The notes under the pieces are model-generated. The model made no database searches. It had not been told where the DNA came from and saw nothing but the letters and a program-made list of their open reading frames with translations. Positions 1-37,063 of a DNA stretch of 64,000 bases are shown here, in pieces; the stretch's first letter is position 1; every line of letters starts with the position of its first letter. Source of the DNA: Lamellibrachia columna (Eukaryota > Annelida > Polychaeta > Sabellida > Siboglinidae); the NCBI GenBank assembly GCA_963662155.1, contig OY759263.1, positions 7,471,761 through 7,535,760 of the forward strand, given 5' to 3'. The position numbers and the translations under genes are program-made.

Positions 1-439
1 ACGCATATGGGTGGTTTATGCAATATCATGGTGTATTGGCTGTTGTAATGATCCTCCTAAACGTTCATTCTAGTCGGTTGACACAAGTCATAGGGAATAT
101 GTAGGCACGTTGCTAAATAACGTTTAGTCTTTAGTCGCGATAAACTAAGCTATTAAAGGATTATTACGCTTTCAATCAAAGAAAACACAGATTAAGTGAC
201 GATTATAATTCAGTCACATAATGAATTGAATATTCCTCTTATGTGCGATGTCAGCATAAAGGCACTGATGTTGCTGCGTCATAGCTAACCACTCCTGATT
301 GTATTACATATAATTAATAGTAGCATTTCTTGGAAATAAAGACTAAGTAAACATAAATAGTCCCTGAAATGGTCGATACTCTTTATGAAGTAACATTGAG
401 TGTACACACATAGAGCAGTGATTGTGTGCGATGTCCCAG
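1..439. other. Intron or upstream sequence of gene 1
   Basis: No coding exon or repeat recognised. It probably lies within the intron that joins an upstream signal-peptide exon to the exon at 440. Confidence 0.5.
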
Positions 440-24025
<23,586 letters not shown>

Positions 24026-24372
24026 CACTACACAAAAGTACATTCCGTGCGTTTTGCTATTACCCAAATCGAGAACTTACATTAGTCAAACGTTAGTTGT
24101 TCGGTTAGCCGCGAATGGTCATTTGATGGCAGCAGCAGCTGGGTCAAAGTTAGCGTCCTTATTTGTACATCGGGATACAACATACTACCTCCGATCCACG
24201 AGGGTGACCGCTACTATAGCGATTAGGCCGAATTTTTAAATATAATACTTATGTGTACCTTAAACCTTTCTATATATTTTTTAGAATTACGAACAAGATA
24301 AATATATTTTGTTAGAAGTTGCCAAACTATGACTAATTTGCATAAAATCATTCGATGTTTGTCTGGTATCCT

Positions 24373-25250
24373 CCTAGTAGCCCTCGTCCCTGTAGCCCCC
24401 GTCCCTGTAGCCCTCGTCCCTGTAGCCCCCGTCCCAATAGCCCCCGTCCCAGTAACCCTCGGTCGATGTGCTATTTATCTATCACACGCCCTCTAGAGTT
24501 TTTGACAATAAAATGTGCATTTATTTATTTATTTCGACAATAACATGCTGATAGTATTACAGTCTAACAACATTTAAAATACAACAATCTAACAAAATAA
24601 AATAATTCATCAAATAAGTATTGTTCTTTTGAAATCTAAGGTCTACAAAGTGTCCAATGTGAATTAATCAGTTTAAGCCCCATTTAACGTTCACACATTG
24701 ATTGGATAGCTCATTACCCAAAAATCTAAATTAACTTTCACACATTGAGTGAAAAGCTAATTGTTAAGATGTAAGTGAAAGTTATTGTAAGTTGATCAGA
24801 ATCCAATATGATGTTCACACGTTTGGTAGAAAGCCAATTGTCCGAACGTTTAACTGAAGATTGCCACAGTCTGAAATTATTCTTCATCCTATGTCAAAGA
24901 TTCATTACTTTGTGATGTTACGCATTATCAGTTGATTGTGCGTGGAAATTAATGACATTTTGTTAACATTTTAATTTTAGTGATTCACAAATAAAAGAGG
25001 GTTTTTACAGTTTCTCTCTAATAAAAAAGTGCGATACTCTCTGTGCACACCACCTTTATGATAATTCCTTTATTTGAAATAAAGGTGAGGCAGAACAGTG
25101 AATGGAACGGCCAGGAAGTATTTCCAATCTGATCATTAGTCCCAGTAGCCCCTCCCCCATTAGTCCTACTAGGCACCCATTAGACCCAGTAGCCCCACAT
25201 TAGTCCCATTAGCCTCCCATTAATCGGAGGGGCTACTGGAACGGGGGCTA
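24373..25250. mobile_element. Foldback-like element with tandem-repeat termini
   Basis: The left side has a TAGCCCCCGTCCC-type tandem repeat (24378-24465). The right side has AGTAGCCCC/ATTAGTCCC repeats (25138-25225), then GGGGCTACTGGAACGGGGGC (25229-25248), the inverted complement of the left unit. The core is AT-rich and non-coding. The homologous element after gene 2 is at 62774-63617, so it predates the duplication. Confidence 0.55.
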
Positions 25251-25556
25251 AGTGTACTAAACCGTTTGTCTTGTTGTAACTATTATCCTGTTTTCCTGCA
25301 ATGAAATCAGTGCAATAAAGATAGGAATGTCTTCTACTGTGATGCACAAGTGACGTATATTTACGTTTGGTATTTCAGTCGTGGCACTAGGCCAAATGAT
25401 CGTTCAAATGAACCCGACATGAGGAGATTACGGAAAACGACAATGAAATGGCACCAACATCGACAATGGAAACGCACGAGACAATCTACACCGACAAGCA
25501 CGTTCCGATCACGTGTTGCGCGTCACGACTAACGCACGAGCAAGCTACTATTGTCT

Positions 25557-25605
25557 TTGACGTAAGAGACGTTGACGTGAGACGTTTACGTGAAAGTTGA
25601 CGTAA
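25557..25605. promoter_or_regulatory. Cluster of TGACGTAA/TGACGTGA (CRE-like) motifs
   Basis: Four TGACGT or ACGTNA cores in about 50 bp, reiterated as GACGTTGACGTGAGACGTTT. A similar and longer cluster lies at 63938-63995, after gene 2. The motif resembles CREB/ATF sites; regulatory function is inferred only. Confidence 0.35.
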
Positions 25606-25838
25606 CAAGCGACAAAGTCGTGTGTTGCGGTAATGTAGTCGATCGCCGCATCGCTTGACCTGGAACGTTTTGTGGCCCGATATCCTGACAGTACACATCC
25701 GGGTTAAACCGACCTGACAATTTCGAATAATGAAACGACAATGCACTGTGTCCAGATGATTGCATGGTCAGTGCAGGTGACCGTGAATGGTCACTGCTAT
25801 GGACATTGCAGCATGAATCTTTTCGAGACACTGTAAAT

Positions 25839-25914
25839 CGAAAAATAGAAGACTATTTCTACCAGATTCGTACAATTCTCCACGAATCTGGTAGAACTGT
25901 TTTTCTATTTACCG
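25839..25914. repeat. Imperfect inverted repeat
   Basis: CTACCAGATTCGT and ACGAATCTGGTAG form a perfect 13-bp core with a loop of about 10 bases. The outer parts (AAAAATAG and CTATTTTT sides) pair further with a small internal loop. Confidence 0.8.
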
Positions 25915-27390
25915 ACACAAACGTTTCACATGCGTTCAAGTCTGTAGGGAAAGGTTCACTTTATCGGAAATGTAATAGTTCAGGATGAATTCCTAAAATT
26001 GCATTACGCGCCAAATTCGCCATGATGTGATTTTATTAAGGGGATTATGTATATTACTCAAGGTTAATACGAGAATATGTCTGGAGTATAATTGCTGGGG
26101 ACAATACTATGTTGCTCTTTTCTTAACTAATATTGTGTACCATCATTAATCAGTATCAGTTGCGTACTAATGGTATTTTACGGCTGGTGAATTCACGAAG
26201 CTGTGGTTGTGTAGATAATTGCGCTCACTAATACTATAGTAGCCATTTCAGTTTAATACTTATGTTATTGTGAATACGATGTAGTATATCCGATTTATCT
26301 CCCAATAGTCATTCGAACAGTTGAATAAATTCCTACAAACACTTTATACAATTAAAGTAATCTTGCCAAAAATAGCCATAGTGGTAGCATGTGCTATCAA
26401 ACGTCATCATTTGTGAAACATGTTTTGAAAATTAACTCATAATGATAATACCCCTCTAGATTGATGTCAGTGCAAATGTGTGTCATACAGAAATGTCATT
26501 ACTAAGATTGGTTATCATTAAGGAACTAAGGTGCTATAGCTAGGTGCACGTGTTAAAATTAACACGGTTGCATCCTGCAGTATATTTGCAGAGGTACTAA
26601 AATTGTAGAAAGTGAATTTAACATGCTTGTGTTTCAAAATAAAGTTGCATTTTTAATGTACTTGTCGTTCGCCTGTGGTGTCGTAGACAATATATAAACA
26701 TTTTAGACACTGCTCTGACGATGTTTCGTCAAGAGCACTGTGATAACCTAATGAAATAGAATGAAATACCATGATCAATTTCTTTGGGTGTTTGCCTTAA
26801 GTCACAAATAGTTAATTTGCCGTCAATAAAGTTGACGCAATGGTTCATGCCAAACAGCGACATCAGCTGTTTTTCCAACTTCCTGGTACGTGTGAATGAG
26901 GTCTTGAACGTACACTAAATCAGCCAGCTCTTAGAATTATTCCTATGCACCAATGATTATCTGATCGGGTAAATATATAAGAGAACGTAATAAATAAAAT
27001 AAAGATACTATGCGTTCCACACGCAATAGGTTCGCGTCTACACAAGCAATAATATGGTTTCAAGCTATATAGGTGCCAAATTGGTAATCGGCATTAGCTC
27101 AACCTTGCGCCCACCATGACATTGGCGTTATTGTAGTTGAGGTTAACATATGTTTAGTACGTAAGAGCAACTAAGAGTAAGAAATATAATAACGAACATT
27201 GCCAGGCAATTACCACCACATTTTACTGACAAGTGAGTTGAGTATCCATTGTACTGTATCCACAGTGTATCAGTGTCCTAAACGTCGAATTGTCTAATAA
27301 AGTCTACTAATGACGACACGTTATAAAACCAAGGCATTTTGATACAGTCCTTAGTTTGACACACAATACACCTAGCTACCATACTATTAC
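25915..27390. other. No gene recognised
   Basis: AT-rich sequence without long open frames, domains or clear repeats. AATAAAG occurs near 26638. A small hairpin (GCTCTGACGA with CGTCAAGAGC) is near 26711-26736. Confidence 0.5.
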
Positions 27391-27622
27391 CGCCCGCCCG
27401 CCCGCCCGCCCGCCCGCCCGCCCGCCCGCCCGCCCGCCCGCCCGCCCGCCCGCCCGCCCGCCCGCCCGCCCGCCCGCCCGCCCGCCCGCCCGCCCGCCCG
27501 CCCGCCCGCCCGCCCGCCCGCCCGCCCGCCCGCCCGCCCGCCCGCCCGTACGTGTACGTGTACGTGCTACTGCGTGCGTGTGCATGTGTGCGTGTGCATG
27601 TGTGCGTGTGCATGTGTGTGTG
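27391..27622. repeat. (CCCG)n tract followed by GTGC/GTGT repeats
   Basis: About 157 bp of pure CCCG (a GGG-run tract on the minus strand, so quadruplex-prone there), then imperfect CGTGTA and GTGCATGT repeats to about 27622. Confidence 0.97.
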
Positions 27623-28055
27623 TGGACCGGACACAGCGTTGTCAGCGGGATAAATGTACAGCACAATAGGGCGCCAGATTTGCGCCCTCACATCTTGAAA
27701 ATCTACCGCTTTTGTGTAATGTTACTTGAAACCTGTTTTTTATCAGTGACGTCTCTCGCCCGGAGCGACAACAGTAATTCCAACGGCACGCGCCGTCACG
27801 GCTTAGTGCTCGTGGCACGCGGCCTTATCTCAATGTGGCTAAAACCCGCCTGTTTTCAATCACACCTTGTAAGTGTGCCAACAGCGACATAATGTAAAGC
27901 ACATATATGGCTTCTTATAGGGGTTTTACTACTGAAATGCACACAAAACGGTCAATTCCGCAGCATGGCGGAGTAAACAGCAAATTACTTCAGTGATTCG
28001 ATGTTGTTATCATGAATACTATAAGTGAACATATGCACACATGGGTGCATAAGTA

Positions 28056-30650
<2,595 letters not shown>

Positions 30651-30749
30651 ATTTAACAAGATTTAACAAGATTTGCCATCCAAGCCAAAGGCCCAGATGG
30701 CAAGTGGACAAGGAAGCCATTGGCTTATCGAGAGTCCAACAATGTTCAT

Positions 30750-33623
30750 CTACTTATAACCCGCCCTCCTGAGATATGTGTCAACCTTGTTTTTAAACAT
30801 ATTCACGCTGCTAGCAGTTACACAATCTGTAGACAATTTGTTCCATTCATTTATTGTCCTCTGTGAGAACGAGTGCTTCCTGATGTCCAATCTACATTGA
30901 TCCTTTACTAATTTTACCTCATGTCCTCTAGTTCTGCTATCCTTCTTGAGTGAGAAAAACATATTTCTATCAATATTTTCATACCCATTCAATATCTTAA
31001 AAACTTCAATTTGATCTCCTCTTAACCTCCTTGTCTCTAGAGTTGTTAAACCACATTCTTTCAGGCGTTCTTCATAACTAAGGTCTCTCAGTTGTGGAAT
31101 CATTTTAGTTGCTCTCCTTTGTATGCGTTCAAGCGTATCTATATCTTTCTTACGATATGGTCTCCATGCTTGTATACAGTATTCTAAATGAGGTCTAACT
31201 ATTGCTTTATAAAGAGGTATAATTAACTTTTTTCCCTTGTATGTTATGTTTCTTCTAATCAATCCAAGAATTTGATTACCCTTTGAAGCTGCAATACCAC
31301 ACTGCTCTGAAACTTTCATATCAGCGCTTATTGTAACTCCTAAGTCCTTTTCTTTTACAGTAGTACCCAGAACAGTATCTCCCATTTTATAGTTTACATT
31401 CAAGTTCCTATGTCCTGTATGTAGGCATTTACATTTCCCAAAATTGAACAACATCTGCCATTTCTCAGACCATTTCACTAATCTGTCTAGATCGTTTTGT
31501 AAATGTTGTTTATCACCATCAGTATTAACCTTTCTAAACAGTTTTGTGTCATCCGCAAATTTCAGTACGTTACTTGTTATACTGTCGTCCAAGTCATTGA
31601 TATAAATTAAGAATAATATAGGTCCTAATACTGATCCTTGAGGTACCCCACTCAAAACCGATTTCCAATTTGAAACTTCTCCATCTACTACAACTCGTTG
31701 TCTTCTGTCAGTCAGCCATTGTTCTATCCAGTCAGTTATGCTGTCCCCGATACCATGGGCTTTTAATTTATGTAGTAATCTTTGATGTGGCACTTTGTCA
31801 AAAGCTTTCTGAAAATCTAAGTAGATAATATCTACTGGCGATCCCACGTCTATCCACTTAGTGATTTCTTCCAAAAAACATAATATATTTGTTAAGCATG
31901 ACCTCGCTTTAAGGAATCCATGTTGAGATGAATTTAATAATTTATGCTTAACGAGGAATTCCACCACATGGTCTTTAATTAACCTTTCTAATAATTTACA
32001 AATCACTGACGTTAAACTCACTGGTCTGTAATTCTCTGACTTATTTCTCGAACCCTTTTTAAATAATGGTATGATGTTTGCTTCTTTCCATTCAAACGGA
32101 ACAACTCCCTCTTTTAATGACAAGTTGAATACTCTTGCAAGTGGTATACTGATTTGTTCTACTGTTTCCATTATTAATTTTGGAGGAATCCCATCCACTC
32201 CCGGTGATTTGTTATCTTTCATTGCCTTTATTTTCTTAGCTACCAATTCTGGAGTTACAACTAACGGACCTAAATAGTCAGATTTAGCCCCCTGAAATTT
32301 AGCATCAGCAACTGGTAATGAACTAATATCTTCTTTGGTAAACACTGAACTGAAGTAACCATTTAGGTCTTCCGCCATTAAATACCCCTGTGATATTATA
32401 TTTCCAGCACTGTCTTCTAGAGGTCCAAACTTGTCTTGTACGTTTTGTTTACTCCTGACATATGCATAAAAACTCTTGCTGTCATTTTTTATGTTACATG
32501 CTAGTTTTTGCTCATAGCTTCTTTTAGATTGTCTGATTTCAGTTGTAGCTGCATTAAGTGCCTCTTTGTATTTTGCATAGTCTTCGTCCTTTCTGGTACG
32601 CCTATAAACCCTCCACATAGTTTGTTTTAGCATTATTTTTCTAATAGCCTCTTTTGACAAGTGTTTCTTTCTACACCGTTTTCCTTGTTTTTGGAAGGGA
32701 ACACATTTATCGATGATACTCTCAATTTCATATTTTAGAATATTCCAACATTTAATTGCGGTCTTATTCATCAGCATGTTATTCCAATCTAGCTTTGCTA
32801 AGTATTTTCTCATATCTTTGTAGTTACCTTTGTGGAAGTTTCTCTTGTACGTTTTCTTATTTTTACTTTCTGATTTTACATTGATGTCAAAATGTATTTG
32901 ATTATGGTCACTATTACCCAATGGTTCAAATATTTTTACATTGTCCACTAATTCTTTTTGTGATGACAAAACGATATCTAATACATTTTCTCCCCTGGTT
33001 GGTTCTAGTACGTGCTGAGTAAGAAAGCTATCCTGGATTAAAAATAGAAATTGTTGGTCCTCAATCCCTGTGCTCACTAGAGAATTCCATTGTATGTGTC
33101 CATGGTTAAAATCTCCCATTGTGATACATTCCCCTTTACTAACTTCCTTTATAGCGTTTTTTATTTTTGTGTTGTCCTCTTCGTTTATGTTTGGACTTCG
33201 GTAAACTAATCCAATAGTTAATTTTGAATTACCTGAAACAATTTTGCACCAAACAGCTTCATCGCAATCTGCTTCCCTTTCTAGTTTTATTTCATAAGCC
33301 TGAATAGATTCTTTAACATATAAAATAACTCCCCCGCCCCTTCTTCCTATTCGATCTTTCCTAAACATTACATATCCTGTCAGTCCTAATTCAGCATCTG
33401 TTATATCTATGTTGGCCCATGATTCAGTTATACCAATTATGTGAGGGTCAATATCGTCTACCATAATGTTTAATTCGTTTTTCTTATTTACTATGCTCCT
33501 TGCATTTAAACATACGCATCTATAACCTTTTTCAGAGATGTTTTTCGGATGATTTGATATTGGTTTATCTGTGCTAGTGGCCTCTTGTTCTGCTTGAGAC
33601 ACCTCTAGGTAACCCCCCTGCAC
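30750..33623 (-). CDS. LINE ORF2: apurinic-type endonuclease and reverse transcriptase
   Basis: About 957 residues, open throughout. The endonuclease/exonuclease/phosphatase domain covers about residues 35-250, with LNARSI (N40), GITESW (E67), GDFNHGHIQW (D171, N173) and the catalytic GNSDHNQ (S238, D239, H240). The reverse transcriptase covers about 460-730, with NKSPGVDGIPP, NYRPVSLTS, YLDFQKAFD (D603), GVPQGSVLGP and the catalytic FADD (689-692). A C-terminal region with RRNITYKGKKLIIPLYKAIV and HLEYCIQAWRP is typical of CR1. The frame opens right after the ORF1 stop in a different frame. The first codon there is GTG, so the true start is uncertain; reinitiation after ORF1 is possible. All catalytic residues are present. 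Role: target-primed reverse transcription of the element. Confidence 0.95.
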   Translation of the reverse strand: MQGGYLEVSQAEQEATSTDKPISNHPKNISEKGYRCVCLNARSIVNKKNELNIMVDDIDPHIIGITESWANIDITDAELGLTGYVMFRKDRIGRRGGGVILYVKESIQAYEIKLEREADCDEAVWCKIVSGNSKLTIGLVYRSPNINEEDNTKIKNAIKEVSKGECITMGDFNHGHIQWNSLVSTGIEDQQFLFLIQDSFLTQHVLEPTRGENVLDIVLSSQKELVDNVKIFEPLGNSDHNQIHFDINVKSESKNKKTYKRNFHKGNYKDMRKYLAKLDWNNMLMNKTAIKCWNILKYEIESIIDKCVPFQKQGKRCRKKHLSKEAIRKIMLKQTMWRVYRRTRKDEDYAKYKEALNAATTEIRQSKRSYEQKLACNIKNDSKSFYAYVRSKQNVQDKFGPLEDSAGNIISQGYLMAEDLNGYFSSVFTKEDISSLPVADAKFQGAKSDYLGPLVVTPELVAKKIKAMKDNKSPGVDGIPPKLIMETVEQISIPLARVFNLSLKEGVVPFEWKEANIIPLFKKGSRNKSENYRPVSLTSVICKLLERLIKDHVVEFLVKHKLLNSSQHGFLKARSCLTNILCFLEEITKWIDVGSPVDIIYLDFQKAFDKVPHQRLLHKLKAHGIGDSITDWIEQWLTDRRQRVVVDGEVSNWKSVLSGVPQGSVLGPILFLIYINDLDDSITSNVLKFADDTKLFRKVNTDGDKQHLQNDLDRLVKWSEKWQMLFNFGKCKCLHTGHRNLNVNYKMGDTVLGTTVKEKDLGVTISADMKVSEQCGIAASKGNQILGLIRRNITYKGKKLIIPLYKAIVRPHLEYCIQAWRPYRKKDIDTLERIQRRATKMIPQLRDLSYEERLKECGLTTLETRRLRGDQIEVFKILNGYENIDRNMFFSLKKDSRTRGHEVKLVKDQCRLDIRKHSFSQRTINEWNKLSTDCVTASSVNMFKNKVDTYLRRAGYK

Positions 33624-33625
33624 TT

Positions 33626-34852
33626 CTAGTTTAAAGAATGTTTACTTCCAAAAATATTTGTCATTGTACCCAAGTCACTATCTACTGCTGCTGAAAGTTT
33701 GTCCGCGAATACTGCTGCCCCCTTTCCACTTAAATGAAGCCCATCCTTCATGTACATATCAGCCCTCCCAACAAAACTTCCCCATAAATCCACAAATCCA
33801 ACTTCCTCTTCCCTACATAACTTCTGGACTAACATGTTAATTGCCATCCCCCGACAATTTCGATATTTGTGACCCCTCCTGCCCATTACAGGTAAAATCC
33901 CTGACAGTATTACCTGCTCAACCCGCGTCTGTTTTAGTGTTCTGACCAACTGCCTATATTTCCTAACTATGGCTGTTGTACCCTCCCTCTCTACGTTATT
34001 TGTCCCTACGTGTACTAAAACAGATCCACCCTTACCCGAGCCTACGATGTTTTTTACCCTCTCAGTTATCGCCTCTATTTTGGCTCCAGGCAAGCAGACC
34101 ACCACATCATCTCCCTTATTTAAGACTCTGTCGGTCTTCCTAACTATCGAATCCCCCACAAACACCCTCGCTCTCTTCCTCACCCCCTCTATCAGTGCTG
34201 CAGAATAACTCTTCCGTTCGATCCCATCCATCCCATTCTGTCCTGATCCCTTCTCTCCTGTCTCCTTCCCTCCTGTCTCCTTCGCTCCTGTCTCCCCCAC
34301 TTCCCACTCCTTTGCTCTTGTCTCTCCCACTTCCCTCTCCTTCACTCCGGTTGTTTTCCCTCCCGTCTCCCCCACTCCCTTCTCCTTCCCTCCTGTCTCC
34401 CCCACTCCCTTCTCCTTCCCTCCTGTCTCCCCTACTCCCCTCTCCTTCGCTCCGGTTGTCTTCCCTCCCGTTCCTTTCCTTCCCGTCTCCTTACGTCCTG
34501 TCTCCCTACGACCTGTCACCTTCCCTCCACTCAGCTTCCTCCCAGGCTGCGGTGAGCTCTCCCTAGCATCTCTTGTGTCTTTCCCCACTTTATCATCTAC
34601 TGTTCCCCCACCGGAACTACTGGCACAACCCCCCTGTTCCCTTCCCACTATTGCCACAACGAGCAGCCTCAGCTCTTCCAACTCCACCTCTAGTTCCTTC
34701 ATCTTCGTACATCCCCTACACTCAAAACTAACTGCCTGGACCTCAGCCCAGGACTTCTCGCACCCAGACTTGACGAAGTCCACCCAGTTACTACAACTGC
34801 CACAAATTAAGTGCCTTGTGGCCTTTAACTGCCGTTTGCACGGCGCCATCAT
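33626..34852 (-). CDS. LINE ORF1: zinc-finger, Gly/Lys-rich repeat and SGNH-esterase protein
   Basis: 408 residues. The N-terminus has paired CxxC motifs (C17-C20 and C45-C48), then a short acidic coiled-coil-like stretch (about 50-70). A low-complexity region of GETGGKEKGV-type repeats follows (about 110-205). The C-terminal half is an SGNH hydrolase fold: VGDS (block I, S235), HVGTNN (block III, N285) and DGLHLSGKG (block V, D370 and H373). Esterase-type ORF1 proteins are known in CR1/L2 LINEs and are thought to assist the ribonucleoprotein. The catalytic Ser, Asn, Asp and His positions are all retained. The stop at 33626-33628 is two bases from the first ORF2 codon. Confidence 0.9.
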   Translation of the reverse strand: MMAPCKRQLKATRHLICGSCSNWVDFVKSGCEKSWAEVQAVSFECRGCTKMKELEVELEELRLLVVAIVGREQGGCASSSGGGTVDDKVGKDTRDARESSPQPGRKLSGGKVTGRRETGRKETGRKGTGGKTTGAKERGVGETGGKEKGVGETGGKEKGVGETGGKTTGVKEREVGETRAKEWEVGETGAKETGGKETGEKGSGQNGMDGIERKSYSAALIEGVRKRARVFVGDSIVRKTDRVLNKGDDVVVCLPGAKIEAITERVKNIVGSGKGGSVLVHVGTNNVEREGTTAIVRKYRQLVRTLKQTRVEQVILSGILPVMGRRGHKYRNCRGMAINMLVQKLCREEEVGFVDLWGSFVGRADMYMKDGLHLSGKGAAVFADKLSAAVDSDLGTMTNIFGSKHSLN

Positions 34853-34860
34853 ACAATTTA

Positions 34861-37060
34861 GTTTTAATTAGTTTGCAACGTTAGCCTTGAATAAGGCTGT
34901 TTTTGTGATCAAAAGAACACTTTAGTCTAATATACTTGCTAACTGTGTCTTCTATTAACCTCGCATGAGAAAAAAAGCCACCTAGCGAATACGGAGAACA
35001 CTGTGTAACAAAACAACGAATTCAGTGTGTACTAATTTACGCTAAAATCCTGCTGTTAATTCCTTTTTACCGAAAACGTTTACTACCACTATGTCAGATA
35101 TTACCTTATGTATGTAATTTAAGTAAATATATCACTTTATCTAGCCAATGTAAACTATTCACTATGCTATCTCAATTTTCGAATAGTAAACAACCCTATT
35201 ATCGCTCGCTGAATTCCCTGACAGAATCCGAAACTAACTTACTCTAAAATACTCCCTCTGACTAATAATTAACAAAACCTGTTTCCTAATATATGTCTAC
35301 AATACGTTTGTGTATAATATATATTCAATAGTAATACTTATTCTATTTGATATACCGCGTTTTTCTGTAAATGATCTACACCAAATTCAAGTCGCTGCAC
35401 CAAGTCCAAGTAGCCGGAAGTCTGCATCGAAGACTGCTGCAAGCTAAGGTTCAGTATTGCATGATCCTCATGAACATATGTACTTGAAATAATCTAAAAT
35501 GGAACAGTTGCATGCATATCAACACATAGTGTATTAACTTAAACTGACAATAACAATGCTCGCGCATGATAACCGTAGTATATAAAGTAATCGCCAGGTG
35601 ATAGCACTAACGCAAGCTAACCGTGGTATACACAGTCTCTTCGTTCGTCCATCGAGAAGCGATGAGGACCACTTCTGTCATCCGGGGGTTGAGGGGGCTG
35701 GGTTGATCTGTGAGTACGCAGGTGGCTGAAAAGGCCAATCTGTGGCAGGAAGATTCTCTGGCAGTGTGGACAGGGGCACAACTGTTTTTAACTCCATGAA
35801 TAACGCCGTTGTTTAACTTTAACTTAACTATAACAAGTGGACTTACACACTTCACATCTTTTTGGAAATACGATGCCACATATGTCTATGTTCTGACAAA
35901 TATTGCCCGCGTTTGTCGCACCGTAGAATGTTTCATGTTCAAATAGACGCTTGATCGGAGCGCATGAACAATTGACTAGTGAATGTGGAATGGATGCCAC
36001 ATTGTCGGTCACCGGGTGGCAGCACTGATAATAGTATTATACCAAGTAAAGATCACAGTTTATGCAAGTGTCTACTGTCCAATACTGTCCAATAACTTAC
36101 GTTTTAAATGGGCGACTTGTGTGCGTACACAAGTCACCTAGTGTGCTTATTGGCTGGCACCACATAGGCAAAGTTTGCAGTAACTTTAATTTAATTTTAC
36201 CTGCGCGTCCAGCTAACAAGATCTGGTGGGTGCAATTGCACGCGGTGTCACGATATTATGCTAAAACTTTAAGCCCTATTGGAAAAGTGTCAGCGATCTG
36301 TAATTAAAAGTTGGATCGATTTTTTATTCCACAGTGTTTATTCATGCATACTTTGCTTGGTCGCAACGGATTTTGTACCAAACTTAATATAACTAATGAA
36401 AACATCTTGTGTAATAGCAATGTCAAAAGCTATATAATTCTGCTTAAGTAATTGTCACCAGATCTATTTAGTCACAATGCACTGGTAATCGGTCATTTGT
36501 GGAATAGATCTTTTTCTCCCCAGCGTTATTTTGATATATCGACGCCCGGGTATCGGTGCCAGCCTCACCCTGGACTTTAGAGGTAACGAGAAAAACAACA
36601 ACATCCCAATCCGCCCAATAAGCAATACACGCAACAGGAAGCTATATGGTTGCTGGTAAATATCTGAATCACGACGAGGAAGAAGGAATAAAAAGCAATA
36701 AACATGACGCGACGGCGTCGCGCCCGCTCAATGACAGCGCTGAACAATCATGTTTTGTTGCCGACTGACACACGTTGCCTCGACCCGTCGTCACGGCTAT
36801 TCGGGCATGAAAGGCCAATGACGAACGTACGACAAATAATTACCCCAAATGGAGAGCAATCTCTACGTCAAGCAACCCACATTGGGTTAGTTGGCTGGCG
36901 CTCAGTTGGCCCGGTATTCTGTTCAGTCGGTCGCGCGGTAGTAGGGGTCGGTGTCGGTCGTGTTAAAATTGCGCACGTCACGAGTATGTGAGAACTGTTG
37001 TTCGTGGTTTTCACCGAGCAGCATAAGCGTCATCGCACATGTAAGATGGCCACTGTCATA
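34861..37060. other. LINE leader (part) and unassigned DNA
   Basis: The first few hundred bases probably belong to the 5' leader of the LINE. The rest has no long open frame or recognised domain. Open frames of 60-100 codons here look like chance. Confidence 0.4.
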
Positions 37061-37063
37061 TAA

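Larger units (their letters stand above)
24026..25620 (+). other. 3' flank of gene 1, duplicated at 62480-64000
   Basis: Contains AATAAA-type signals at about 24507 (CAATAAAATG) and about 25312 (CAATAAAGAT). Nearly the whole segment recurs after gene 2. It includes a foldback-like element (24373-25250) and a possible alternative last exon at 25379. No other gene is seen. Confidence 0.7.
30651..34860 (-). mobile_element. Near full-length CR1-like non-LTR retrotransposon (LINE)
   Basis: A two-ORF LINE on the minus strand. The 3' end is at 30651-30680, where the tail is a short run of the 10-bp unit ATCTTGTTAA (read on the minus strand). Neither ORF is interrupted, and the copy at 50879-51504 is almost identical to it, so the family was recently active. 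The 5' end is not defined; the untranslated leader probably extends past 34860. Terminal short-unit repeats in place of poly(A), plus an esterase-type ORF1, are typical of the CR1/L2 group. Confidence 0.92.

Noticed and set aside
34195..34566. Ser/Pro/Leu-rich plus-strand open frame
   Set aside because: It is the complement of the Gly/Lys-rich repeat of LINE ORF1.
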